A DNA stretch of 64,000 bases from Lysinibacillus sphaericus (lineage in GTDB: Bacteria > Bacillota > Bacilli > Bacillales_A > Planococcaceae): the NCBI RefSeq assembly GCF_001629735.1, contig NZ_CP015224.1, positions 2,604,001-2,668,000 of the forward strand, written 5' to 3'. Below are positions 1 through 7,658 of the stretch, piece by piece. Every line of letters starts with the position of its first letter. The first letter of the stretch is position 1. A model generated the notes under the pieces. That model was not told where the DNA came from and did no database searches. It saw only the letters and a program-made list of their open reading frames with translations. Position numbers and translations under genes: made by a program.

Positions 1-501
1 TAATAATATTTCCTCGGAAATATAGAACGAGTCTTGCATGTCACGAGCAGGATGACCCTTTGGTAAATTTAATGCTTCAAAGTTATAGTAGTCCTTCTCT
101 ACTTCAGGACCCTCTGCAATTTCATAGCCCATGCCAATAAATAAATCTTCAATTTCTTCAATAACACGTGTCAATGGATGACGATTCCCGACTTTTATTG
201 CACGTCCAGGTAAAGTAACATCAATCGACTCACTTGCTAATTTTTCAGCAATAGCCGCTTCTTCAAGTACAGCAGCCTTTGACTCTAATACTGCCGTTAC
301 GTTTTCACGAACATTATTCACTAAAGCACCCATTTTTGGTCGCTCTTCAGCTGATAATTTACCCATACCTTTTAATAAATCAGTAATGGGCCCTTTTTTC
401 CCTAAATATGCAACACGTACTTCATTTAATTCTTTTAGACTTGCTGCCGCTTCAATTTTAGCAAGTGCTTCTTGCTCTAATTGCTTTAATTGCTCTTCCA
501 T
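1..501 (-). CDS. pheS: Phenylalanyl-tRNA synthetase alpha subunit, N-terminal part (cut by window edge)
   Basis: Translation from the ATG at 501 reads [19 protein letters not shown] and continues open to base 1, giving 167 residues. The N-terminal coiled-coil arm and the following segment with [16 protein letters not shown] are typical of bacterial PheS, which with PheT charges tRNA-Phe. The catalytic core lies mostly beyond the window. A T-box leader directly upstream and ysgA behind it, as in B. subtilis (sspI-ysgA-pheS-pheT), support the call. In this genome sspI is not at that place but about 10 kb away. Confidence 0.95.
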   Translation of the reverse strand, partial: MEEQLKQLEQEALAKIEAAASLKELNEVRVAYLGKKGPITDLLKGMGKLSAEERPKMGALVNNVRENVTAVLESKAAVLEEAAIAEKLASESIDVTLPGRAIKVGNRHPLTRVIEEIEDLFIGMGYEIAEGPEVEKDYYNFEALNLPKGHPARDMQDSFYISEEILL

Positions 502-540
502 GTTAAAACCTCCCTAGAAAATTAACGCCTGTTTTTAGGC

Positions 541-826
541 ATAAAAAAACTCGCCCCTAAAAAAGGGACGAGGACATATTCGCGGTACCACCCTAGTTAT
601 TGCAAGGCCCAATATCCTTACAATCACTTCATTGACATAACGACTTGATAAAGCCGGCTTACCTTTACAGCATTAGGCTGGTCCCGGTAGCTGCTCACGG
701 GCTGAATTCAAAATTGCATCGGTACGGCGTTGGCTCTCAATCTCCGGCCACACGCTCCCTGTCGTCCATTCACAATTTTTACTACTTCCCGGTCATAGCA
801 TTTCATATTTAAACTTACATTTTAGA
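541..826 (-). promoter_or_regulatory. T-box riboswitch leader of pheS
   Basis: On the minus strand the T-box core AGGGTGGTACCGCG lies at 594-581 and is followed by a GC-rich hairpin (CTCG arms at 550-572) with a T-run, the terminator. Upstream are stem I-like elements including a GAGAGCC stretch. A TTC triplet at 706-704 is a candidate specifier codon, fitting tRNA-Phe, but I could not fold stem I with certainty. Uncharged tRNA-Phe should favour the antiterminator and switch on pheS. Confidence 0.93.
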
Positions 827-830
827 GTTA

Positions 831-860
831 ATTATACAATAATAAACTGTTGCAAATCAA
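831..860 (-). promoter_or_regulatory. Sigma-A promoter of the pheS leader
   Basis: On the minus strand a TATAAT -10 box (836-831) follows TTGATT (860-855) with 18 bases between. The start point would lie just ahead of the T-box leader. Confidence 0.6.
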
Positions 861-892
861 GGGACAACTAGCAACAAGCATGAATCACTTAA

Positions 893-1657
893 TTATCTCA
901 CAAAACCATATAGAACTATACCGGTTGCAACAGCTACGTTTAGTGATTCTGCCTGACCCAAAATAGGAATGATTATATTTTGGTCTGTCATTGCTAAAAG
1001 CTGTGGCTGAATACCACTTCCTTCATTCCCCATTATAATCGCAAATGCACCAGTATGATGAATGTCGCTATAAGGCACCGCGTCTTCATCCAATGCCGTA
1101 CCAAATACAGGTACTCCTTGATCCTGTAAAAAGTCGACACATTCTGTTAATTCTTCACGTACTACAGGGATGTGGAAATGTGAGCCTTGTGCAGCTCGTA
1201 ATGTTTTAGGATTGTAGATATCGGCACAACCCTTCCCTAAAATAACAGCGTCTAACCCAGCAGCATCAGCTGTACGTATCATTGTCCCAATATTACCTGG
1301 ATCTTGAACAGCATCGATCAATAGCACTTTACGCCAAGATGTCTTCGCTTCCTCCTCTAAAACAGGCTGTTTACAAATAGCAAAAACACCTTGTGACGTT
1401 TCTGTTTCAGCAAATTCCTTCGCTACTACTGACGTCACCTCTACAATAGCGATTCCATCAATTGGCCATAGCATCGGTAAATCTACACCTTCACGCACAA
1501 TAATCTGTAGGACTTGCTCCTTATGTTTTAATGCTTCTTCTATGAGGTGAAAGCCTTCGACTATGAATTCACCTGATCGTTCCCGCTCTTTTCTTGTTGT
1601 CGCTAATTTTTTCCAATATTTCACTAACGCATTTTGCGTAGATTCGATTCTCTTCAT
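893..1657 (-). CDS. ysgA: TrmH/SpoU-family RNA 2'-O-methyltransferase, YsgA-like
   Basis: 254 residues. An N-terminal substrate-binding region (about 1-95) is followed by a SPOUT knot domain (about 105-254). The three SpoU motifs are visible: DAVQDPGNIGTMIRTADAAG, the central IIMGNEGSGI, and the C-terminal IPILGQAESLNVAVATGI. The family methylates ribose 2'-OH in rRNA or tRNA using S-adenosylmethionine. It precedes the pheS leader on the same strand, as ysgA does in B. subtilis. The exact target nucleotide cannot be read from the sequence. Confidence 0.88.
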   Translation of the reverse strand: MKRIESTQNALVKYWKKLATTRKERERSGEFIVEGFHLIEEALKHKEQVLQIIVREGVDLPMLWPIDGIAIVEVTSVVAKEFAETETSQGVFAICKQPVLEEEAKTSWRKVLLIDAVQDPGNIGTMIRTADAAGLDAVILGKGCADIYNPKTLRAAQGSHFHIPVVREELTECVDFLQDQGVPVFGTALDEDAVPYSDIHHTGAFAIIMGNEGSGIQPQLLAMTDQNIIIPILGQAESLNVAVATGIVLYGFVR

Positions 1658-1794
1658 TGCTACCTATTACCGCCTTTTTCCTATATATTGACCATTATTA
1701 TACCTTAGGAAATACCAAATTTCATAGCTATGTGAGAAAACTGTTATTTTTCTAAGACAAGTATAACTTTAGTACAGCTCTAATAAATCCATTA

Positions 1795-1803
1795 TGCTAT
1801 AAT
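1795..1803 (+). promoter_or_regulatory. Extended -10 promoter for the Nudix gene
   Basis: TGcTATAAT, an extended -10 box, lies about 45 bases ahead of the start codon at 1851. No convincing -35 box is present at 16-18 bases, which is acceptable for a TGn promoter. Confidence 0.5.
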
Positions 1804-1850
1804 CATACATATTTCTCAGTAATTTTACAGTATCAAAAAAGGGGATGCGG

Positions 1851-2246
1851 ATGAAAAAAACAATCCATGTAGTTGGTGCCATAATTGAAAATGATCGACA
1901 AGAAATTTTTTGTGCTTTAAGAAATACCCATATGGTGCTCGCTAATTATTGGGAATTCCCTGGTGGTAAAATTGAATCCGGCGAAACTCCTCAGCAAGCA
2001 CTTTATCGAGAAATCCTTGAAGAATTCAACTGCATCATTCAAGTTGGTGATCCAGTAACGCAAACTCTTTATGAATATGAACCATTTTTCGTTCACCTAG
2101 AAACTTATCTAGCCACTATTGTTGAAGGTACTCCACAAATATTGGAACACGCTGAAGCAAAATGGGTTCCTCGTCAGCAATTGCTTGAGCTTTCTTTCGC
2201 TCCTGCAGATTTACCTTCCATTCAAAAATTATTAGCGGAACAATAA
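1851..2246 (+). CDS. MutT-like Nudix hydrolase
   Basis: 131 residues from the ATG at 1851. A second ATG at 1845 directly abuts the GGGG of the ribosome binding site, so 1851 is the better start. The Nudix box is present at about residues 39-61: G39 with five residues to E45, then R53-E54 and E57-E58, the metal-binding glutamates. The box glycine after the EE pair is replaced by Asn60. The WEFPGGK lead-in is typical of 8-oxo-dGTP or related nucleotide diphosphatases (MutT/NudG group), which clean the nucleotide pool. The substrate is inferred only. The gene ends 7 bases from the convergent cyclase gene. Confidence 0.85.
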   Translation: MKKTIHVVGAIIENDRQEIFCALRNTHMVLANYWEFPGGKIESGETPQQALYREILEEFNCIIQVGDPVTQTLYEYEPFFVHLETYLATIVEGTPQILEHAEAKWVPRQQLLELSFAPADLPSIQKLLAEQ

Positions 2247-2253
2247 AACACAT

Positions 2254-3231
2254 TTACTTCATATCATAAAAATGGGTCACTTGGTTACGACCATTTTTTT
2301 TCGATGCATACAAGGCATCATCCGCATTCTTTAGCAAGGTCGTACCAGTATCTTTAGATGTGACGGTTGCCAAACCAATACTTATGGTCACTTGCCCAAC
2401 TGGCCAATGATCTAACGCAACGGTTTTTCTTATTTGCTCCCCTATCTCTTTTGCTGCGGCAATCTCGGTTTCCGGTAAAATCATAACAAATTCCTCACCA
2501 CCATAACGAACGACGGTATCTTCTTTACGCGCTCGTTGTGTTAATAGCTGTGCCAATTGAGCAAGAACATCGTCACCTACTTGATGTCCAAACGTATCAT
2601 TAACCTTTTTAAAGTGGTCAATATCAAGAATGCATAGAGAGAAAGGCTTAGCTGATTCATAATAACTATTGAGCTGTTGTTCAAGTTTTTCTTGGAAGAA
2701 TCTCCTATTTTTTAAACCCGTCAGTTTGTCTGTCTCCGATAATTCAACTAAGGAAGCATTCACGGTTAATAATTTTGCCTGTTGTTGTTCGATTTCTACA
2801 TATATTTGCTCCAAATTGGCTAACGCCTGTTCTTTTTCTTGGTAGGCTGCCTCTAGTAGCTTCTTAGCTGAACGTAACTCTTGTTCATAATCAATACGCT
2901 TTTGCATTTTGACTAAAATACAATCAATTCGCTCTACCGTATCTTCCGTATACAATCTAGCATTCATTAGAAAAGGTATGGCCATACCTTCCTTATGTTT
3001 GAGATGAATAAACAATTCCTCTACTTGCTGTTCTAAATTTATCGCCGGATAAAAATAGGAGTGAAAAATTAATTTATTAGGAGTAGATAGAAGTATTTCT
3101 AAATGTTGTTGTAGCAAATCCACCTGTTCAAAGCCTATCCATTTTAGTAAGGTGTGATTGACCTCGGCAATCAATCCTTCGTGAGTGATGGAAAGAAAAC
3201 CACAGGGCGCATCATTAAGTCGTTGTTCCAT
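2254..3231 (-). CDS. PAS-GGDEF diguanylate cyclase, partner of the RsbQ-like hydrolase
   Basis: 325 residues: a PAS domain (about 1-110) opening with LNDAPCGFLS, a coiled-coil linker (about 115-165), and a GGDEF domain (about 167-320). The active-site loop is GGEEF at 244-248, with DIDHFKKVND upstream for Mg-GTP binding. R235 and D238 form an RxxD inhibitory site five residues before GGEEF, so product inhibition by c-di-GMP is likely. The start overlaps the end of the rsbQ-like gene by 17 bases, with AAAGGATT ahead of the ATG, so translation is probably coupled. The PAS type resembles the sensor of RsbP, which in B. subtilis drives a PP2C phosphatase; here the output is a cyclase. No membrane segment is seen. 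Confidence 0.9.
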   Translation of the reverse strand: MEQRLNDAPCGFLSITHEGLIAEVNHTLLKWIGFEQVDLLQQHLEILLSTPNKLIFHSYFYPAINLEQQVEELFIHLKHKEGMAIPFLMNARLYTEDTVERIDCILVKMQKRIDYEQELRSAKKLLEAAYQEKEQALANLEQIYVEIEQQQAKLLTVNASLVELSETDKLTGLKNRRFFQEKLEQQLNSYYESAKPFSLCILDIDHFKKVNDTFGHQVGDDVLAQLAQLLTQRARKEDTVVRYGGEEFVMILPETEIAAAKEIGEQIRKTVALDHWPVGQVTISIGLATVTSKDTGTTLLKNADDALYASKKNGRNQVTHFYDMK

Positions 3232-4048
3232 TTACAATAATCCTTTCATTATCTTCTCTACAAAAATCCATAATACACTGAATGGTTTCATTTGGGTGAC
3301 TAATGTGAGGGTAATGTCCTTTCGCTTCCATTAAGCTAAAAGTACTGTCTTTAATATGTTTATGTAAATAATCTCCTACACTTATGGGCACAATACTGTC
3401 CTCGGAGCATTGTATAATTAAAACAGGGACTGTTACCTGTGATAATTCATTTCGATGATCCGATAAAAATGTTACCTCGGCAAATTCTCTCGCAATGACA
3501 GGATCTGCAGATTTAAATGTTTGTTTGAGTTCATCCGTTAATGCTGGATTTTCAGGATTGCTCATTGCGATAGGGGCCATATAACTTGCCCAACCCGCAA
3601 AGTTCATTTCCATCATCTCTAATAATTCCGAAATATCACTACGCTCAAATCCACCAATATATTCACCATCATTTAAATAACATGGAGAAGGACCAATCAT
3701 AATTAATTTTTTAAAGTATTCCGGTCTTTTGATGGATGCAAGTAATCCAATCATGGAACTAATAGAATGTCCTACAAAAACACTTTGCTGTAATTTTAAA
3801 GATTCAATAATATCCAATAAATCTTGCATGTAGCCTTCCAAATTTTTATATTTCTCTGATATATAGGCATTTTTATCTGATCTTCCAGAGCCGACATAAT
3901 CGAATAAGATAATTTTATATTTGTCCATAAATGCAGGCGTAATATAACGCCACATGTTTTGATCACAGCCAAAACCATGTCCAAAAATAATCGGTTGATC
4001 TCCTTGTCCAACTATTTTTACATGATTACGAACAACAATATTTTCCAT
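3215..4048 (-). CDS. RsbQ-like alpha/beta hydrolase
   Basis: 277 residues from the ATG at 4048, which has an AAAAGGAG site; the longer open frame back to 4258 lacks one and covers the upstream terminator. The catalytic triad can be read: Ser95 in VGHSIS, Asp217 in QCSEDS, and His245 in EAKGHYPH; GHGFGCD forms the oxyanion region. These contexts match B. subtilis RsbQ (269 residues), which supplies a small ligand to the PAS domain of RsbP in energy-stress activation of sigma-B. Plant strigolactone and karrikin receptors belong to the same fold group. The overlap with a PAS-GGDEF gene implies that here the hydrolase controls c-di-GMP synthesis. The ligand is unknown. Confidence 0.88.
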   Translation of the reverse strand: MENIVVRNHVKIVGQGDQPIIFGHGFGCDQNMWRYITPAFMDKYKIILFDYVGSGRSDKNAYISEKYKNLEGYMQDLLDIIESLKLQQSVFVGHSISSMIGLLASIKRPEYFKKLIMIGPSPCYLNDGEYIGGFERSDISELLEMMEMNFAGWASYMAPIAMSNPENPALTDELKQTFKSADPVIAREFAEVTFLSDHRNELSQVTVPVLIIQCSEDSIVPISVGDYLHKHIKDSTFSLMEAKGHYPHISHPNETIQCIMDFCREDNERIIVNGTTT

Positions 4049-4154
4049 CCAACTAACTCCTTTTAGAAATATATGTAATAGTTTTATTGTGAACTTTGGT
4101 ACGGTAATTATCAAGATTAATTTCCACTTGTAGATTGGACATACTTTGATCATT

Positions 4155-4186
4155 AAAAAGAGCAGCAATGCGTCCGCATACTGCTC
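4155..4186 (-). terminator. Terminator of the CotQ-like gene
   Basis: On the minus strand, GAGCAG and CTGCTC arms with inner ATGCG/CGCAT pairing are followed by TTTTT. It separates the oxidase from the rsbQ-like gene, so rsbQ should have its own promoter in 4050-4150. A TTGATA there is a weak -35 candidate. Confidence 0.8.
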
Positions 4187-4196
4187 ATCATATTGT

Positions 4197-5546
4197 CTAT
4201 AACCATTTTCTAATTGGCGGAATACTTTGCGGAAAGTGAAAAACATTAAATGGATCATATTTTGTTTTCACTTCTCTCAGCCTTCTAAAATTACGACCAT
4301 AATAGGCTGTTGGCCAATCCTGAATAAATCGATCTGGGAAATTGACATAATCACCAGTGGTATATGGAGATAAAGCTCTTCGTATGTTCTCCACCCATTC
4401 GATATTTTTCTTTTCTTCAGCTGGCTTTTTCCAAGAAGTATTGTATTCTTGAGCCATTATTGCATTTCGGTAATAATAGGCTGTGCGAGTTGGCGAAATT
4501 TCACTGATTGCTCCTCTTAAGGATTGTTGCCAAATTGTCGTATTTGGATTAGGGGCAAGCGTTAAAAAATCCTTCATTCTTTTAATGGCCTCAAAAGGAA
4601 GTGGTCTCTCTATAAAGGAACCTGATCTTTTATAGAGAACTGGTTGATTACCACTCGGTAGATCAAAAAATTCTACAGCCTTGATATAGGGTACTTCCTT
4701 TATCCATATATTTGTTGGTGAACCTGCCTTCCTTAGAGGTCGAAGAAGTTTTTTTAACTCAGCTGTAGGACCCACAAATTCCCCTTGTGCTACAACCTCT
4801 CCAACTTCCTTAGTCTTTAACTCAATTTGCGATGTCAAACGCTTATCGGTAAAGGGAGCCCATTTTTGCCAAGTATTAAAAGCAAGCTCAAAATCGTCCC
4901 ATCCCCATGTGATAGAAAAGAGCGAAACTTCACTGATAGCATGAAGCTTGAATGTTAATGAAGTAACAATCCCAAAATTACCGCCGCCGCCACCACAACT
5001 TGCCCAAAAGAGGTCATTATGATTTTGCCTATTTGCTTGGATGATTCTAGCCCCATCCTGTCCACTTGCCGTCACTATCTCTACTTCGAGGAGATTATCA
5101 CAAGTTAGCCCAAAAGGTCGTGACAGCATGCCAATCCCCCCACCAAGAGTTAAGCCAACTACACCAACGCTACTTTCTGTGCCAGCAGGTATCGTTACAC
5201 CATTTTCCCATAATTCTCTGTACACCTTTCCTAAATTGGCTCCAGCATCGATTTTGACCGACATATCTTGCAAATTAATAGCCATGTGATTCATATCACT
5301 TATATCAATGACAAGTCCTTTATTTAATATCGAATAATTTTCATAGCTATGGCGGCCACTGCGAACCCTGAAAGGTTCATTGTTTTCTCTTGCCCATCTC
5401 AAGGCATTCACCACATCTTTTGTTCTTTGACAAAATACAATTATTCTCGGATATTTTGGATTACTTAAATTATTATTCGTCCTGGCTTGTTCATAATTCG
5501 GATCTTCAGGAGTAACGATTCTGCCTGTAAGTTTCGCTTTTTTCAC
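4197..5546 (-). CDS. FAD-linked oxidoreductase, BBE type, CotQ/YvdP-like spore coat enzyme
   Basis: The FAD-binding PCMH domain covers about residues 35-210 and the C-terminal berberine-bridge segment follows. From the ATG at 5567 the protein would have 456 residues, and His73 in SGRHSYENYS is the residue that usually carries 8-alpha-histidyl FAD. The second attachment cysteine of bicovalent relatives (GTCP context) is Glu here (GTESSVG). I place the start at the GTG at 5546 (449 residues): it has AGGAAAGGGG six bases upstream, and the sigma-K-type promoter would begin the mRNA downstream of the ATG at 5567. CotQ is a B. subtilis coat protein of this family and about this length. The substrate is unknown. 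Confidence 0.82.
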   Translation of the reverse strand: MKKAKLTGRIVTPEDPNYEQARTNNNLSNPKYPRIIVFCQRTKDVVNALRWARENNEPFRVRSGRHSYENYSILNKGLVIDISDMNHMAINLQDMSVKIDAGANLGKVYRELWENGVTIPAGTESSVGVVGLTLGGGIGMLSRPFGLTCDNLLEVEIVTASGQDGARIIQANRQNHNDLFWASCGGGGGNFGIVTSLTFKLHAISEVSLFSITWGWDDFELAFNTWQKWAPFTDKRLTSQIELKTKEVGEVVAQGEFVGPTAELKKLLRPLRKAGSPTNIWIKEVPYIKAVEFFDLPSGNQPVLYKRSGSFIERPLPFEAIKRMKDFLTLAPNPNTTIWQQSLRGAISEISPTRTAYYYRNAIMAQEYNTSWKKPAEEKKNIEWVENIRRALSPYTTGDYVNFPDRFIQDWPTAYYGRNFRRLREVKTKYDPFNVFHFPQSIPPIRKWL

Positions 5547-5570
5547 CTCAAACCCCTTTCCTATCATACC

Positions 5571-5597
5571 TAACTTATGTCATATCCTATGCTAGGT
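5571..5597 (-). promoter_or_regulatory. Sigma-K-type promoter of the CotQ-like gene
   Basis: The minus strand has AC at 5597-5596, 16 bases, then CATAAGTTA at 5579-5571, matching AC-N16-CATANNNTA, the mother-cell sigma-K consensus. Transcription would begin near 5564. A second CATANNNTA match (CATAGGATA) overlaps it upstream but lacks AC at the right distance. Confidence 0.65.
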
Positions 5598-5711
5598 ATC
5601 ATAGGGAAAGAATTTGAAGTTTTAAGCATTTTACTTTTCTCTTATAAAAATACTCATTTCTTCATTTGAATCATATGATGCAGTAATGAACTATCATGTA
5701 GGAGGTGTTCT

Positions 5712-7121
5712 ATGATTATTCATGTAGTAAGTGCTGGGGAAACGCTATGGCATATTGCCAATCGTTATGGGGTATCTGTGCAATCTATTACCTTATTAAA
5801 TGCGTTAGCCACACCAGATCAATTAGCCATCGGACAATCACTTGTTATACCGTCACCCTATACCACCTATACCGTTAAAAGCGGAGATACATTATGGGCA
5901 ATTGCACAGCAATTTGGCGTTCCGCTAGAAGCCATCATTGCAGACAATCATCTAACTAACCCTGATATGTTAACCCCTGGCACTAAATTAATTATTCCAC
6001 CAATCATTCATATTGTGGAGCCTGGAGAAACTTTATGGCAAATAGCTCAAGAGTATGAGACGACCATCCAAGCAATTGTTGCTGTAAATCATATAAACAA
6101 CCCTAATATGATTTATGTCGGCGCTCAGTTAATCATCCCTAGAAAATTACCCCTCATTGAAGTAAATGCTTATTCTTACCAACCATCTGAGGAAGCGATT
6201 GATTCCATTAATGCCGTTGGTCATCTACTTACTTATTTTAGTCCTTTTGCATATATGATGAAGGAAGACGGTACACTACAGCCTATAAACGACGAAAAAA
6301 TGATAGCAGCTGCACAGGCTAAAAACATCATTCCTATGCTAACGCTCACTAATTTTACTTCTACAGAGGGTGGCTCTAATTTAGCACATGTTGTCTTGTC
6401 CAATGAAGATTTACGTGTCAAGGTGATGAATAATGTTTTGCAGGTAATGCAAGAGAAGGGCTATCAAGTTTTGAATATTGATTTTGAAAATGTTTTACCA
6501 GCAGATCGAGAAAATTACAATGCGTTTATACAATTAGCTGCGGATACGCTTCATCCAATGGGCTATCTCGTGTCAACTGCACTCGCACCTAAAACAAGTG
6601 CAACGCAAGCTGGAACGTTATATGAAGCACACGATTACGCGGCGCACGGTCGAATAGCAGATTTTGTGGTTTTGATGACCTATGAATGGGGGTATCGCTT
6701 TGGTTCTCCTCAAGCGATTTCCCCTATTAATGAGATGAGAAGAGTTGTGGAATATGCACTGACAGAAATACCAGCAAATAAAATTTTATTAGGCTTTGAG
6801 CTATATGCTCGTGATTGGCTATTACCCCATGTCAAAGGCCAAGAAGCCGAAACTTTTAGTCCACAGCAGGCTCTTAATCGAGCCATTGAATATGGCGCTA
6901 CTATCCAATTTGACCAAACAGCACAATCCCCATTCTATCGTTATGTCGATGAACAAGGGAGAAATCACGAGGTATGGTTTGAAGATGCAAGAAGTGCCCA
7001 AGCTAAATTTGACTTAGTCAAACAATATAACCTTCGAGGAATTAGTTATTGGGCTTTAGGTTTCCCATTTCCACAAAATTGGGTACTTTTAAATGAAAAT
7101 TTTTCTATAATAAAACCTTAG
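5712..7121 (+). CDS. LysM-GH18 spore cortex/peptidoglycan hydrolase, YaaH/SleL type
   Basis: 469 residues. Three LysM repeats (about 2-48, 52-97 and 99-144), each with an SGETLW- or PGETLW-like motif, are followed by a GH18 barrel (about 148-465). The catalytic motif is LNIDFENV with acid Glu259. SleL/YaaH enzymes of this build are spore N-acetylglucosaminidases that act on cortex fragments during germination; they usually carry two LysM repeats, so three is slightly unusual. There is no signal peptide, as is usual for proteins placed on the spore from the mother cell. The start has AGGAGGTG upstream. A CATATGAT box near 5672-5679 could be a sigma-E-type -10 but is weak. Confidence 0.88.
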   Translation: MIIHVVSAGETLWHIANRYGVSVQSITLLNALATPDQLAIGQSLVIPSPYTTYTVKSGDTLWAIAQQFGVPLEAIIADNHLTNPDMLTPGTKLIIPPIIHIVEPGETLWQIAQEYETTIQAIVAVNHINNPNMIYVGAQLIIPRKLPLIEVNAYSYQPSEEAIDSINAVGHLLTYFSPFAYMMKEDGTLQPINDEKMIAAAQAKNIIPMLTLTNFTSTEGGSNLAHVVLSNEDLRVKVMNNVLQVMQEKGYQVLNIDFENVLPADRENYNAFIQLAADTLHPMGYLVSTALAPKTSATQAGTLYEAHDYAAHGRIADFVVLMTYEWGYRFGSPQAISPINEMRRVVEYALTEIPANKILLGFELYARDWLLPHVKGQEAETFSPQQALNRAIEYGATIQFDQTAQSPFYRYVDEQGRNHEVWFEDARSAQAKFDLVKQYNLRGISYWALGFPFPQNWVLLNENFSIIKP

Positions 7122-7204
7122 CTTTTTCTTATTGTGTACTCAACTAATAAAGATATGCTACATTTTCCCGATTTTTTCCCATGATAAAAAGCTCATTTCA
7201 AAGC

Positions 7205-7211
7205 CATATTA
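7205..7211 (+). promoter_or_regulatory. Possible sigma-G-type -10 box for the 55-residue protein and sspH
   Basis: CATATTA fits the CATNHTA -10 pattern of forespore promoters. TGATAA lies 17 bases upstream but is a poor -35. The same CATATTA occurs at 10728-10734 ahead of sspI, again with a poor -35. Confidence 0.35.
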
Positions 7212-7241
7212 AGATATATCAATTTGAAAGGAGCAACTCAC

Positions 7242-7409
7242 ATGGGAAGAGACAATAAACAAGGTCAAAGTAACAATAAAGGTTCATTACCTCAAACACC
7301 AAAAAATCAGAAGATCGCCCCTAATAAGGTTAGCGAGGAATTTTCTCAAGAGTTCATGGAGCTGATTAATTCAGTAACCCAAAATCAGCACAATAAGAAG
7401 AAAAAATAA
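7242..7409 (+). CDS. Small hydrophilic protein, probably spore-associated
   Basis: 55 residues from the ATG at 7242, which has AAAGGAG nine bases upstream; an earlier TTG at 7224 would lie ahead of that site. The product begins MGRDNKQGQ and is rich in Asn, Gln and Lys, with a KKKK tail and a short helical EEFSQEFMELINSV stretch. I do not recognise the family. Composition, the MGR-type start, the CATATTA box upstream and co-transcription with sspH 12 bases downstream suggest a minor forespore protein. That role is inferred from context only. Confidence 0.65.
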   Translation: MGRDNKQGQSNNKGSLPQTPKNQKIAPNKVSEEFSQEFMELINSVTQNQHNKKKK

Positions 7410-7421
7410 GGGGGGCTTCTG

Positions 7422-7613
7422 TTGGATTATCAACGTGCACATGAAATTGTCGCCTCACCGTTAGAATATGAAGTGAGCTATAATGGTGTATCCGTTTGGA
7501 TTGATAAACTCCATGATGATGAGAAAACAGCGACTGTTCACCTACGACGCTCTTTAGAGGAGCGTTCTGAAGTAGATATATCCGAACTGAAGGAAGAATA
7601 TCTCGTTCACTAG
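7422..7613 (+). CDS. sspH: Small acid-soluble spore protein, H type
   Basis: 63 residues starting at TTG (7422), six bases after AAGGGGGG. The pattern DYQRAHEIVASP, then VSYNGVSVWIDKL, then an acidic stretch ending in SELKEEY matches SspH proteins (QRAKEI, then YNGxPIYI). These minor SASPs are made in the forespore; their exact role is not settled. It follows the 55-residue gene closely and is closed by a strong hairpin. Confidence 0.8.
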   Translation: MDYQRAHEIVASPLEYEVSYNGVSVWIDKLHDDEKTATVHLRRSLEERSEVDISELKEEYLVH

Positions 7614-7618
7614 AAAAG

Positions 7619-7651
7619 AAAGAACCTGCTTCATCACTAAGCAGGTTCTTT
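7619..7651. terminator. Bidirectional terminator between sspH and the phosphodiesterase gene
   Basis: Perfect 13-base arms AAAGAACCTGCTT and AAGCAGGTTCTTT with a 7-base loop. The arms end in T-rich sequence on both strands, serving both convergent genes. Confidence 0.85.
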
Positions 7652-7658
7652 GCATTGC

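Noticed and set aside
4049-4258. 70-residue N-terminal extension of the RsbQ-like protein
   Set aside because: It covers the terminator of the upstream gene, has no binding site, and goes past the normal RsbQ start, which has AAAAGGAG.
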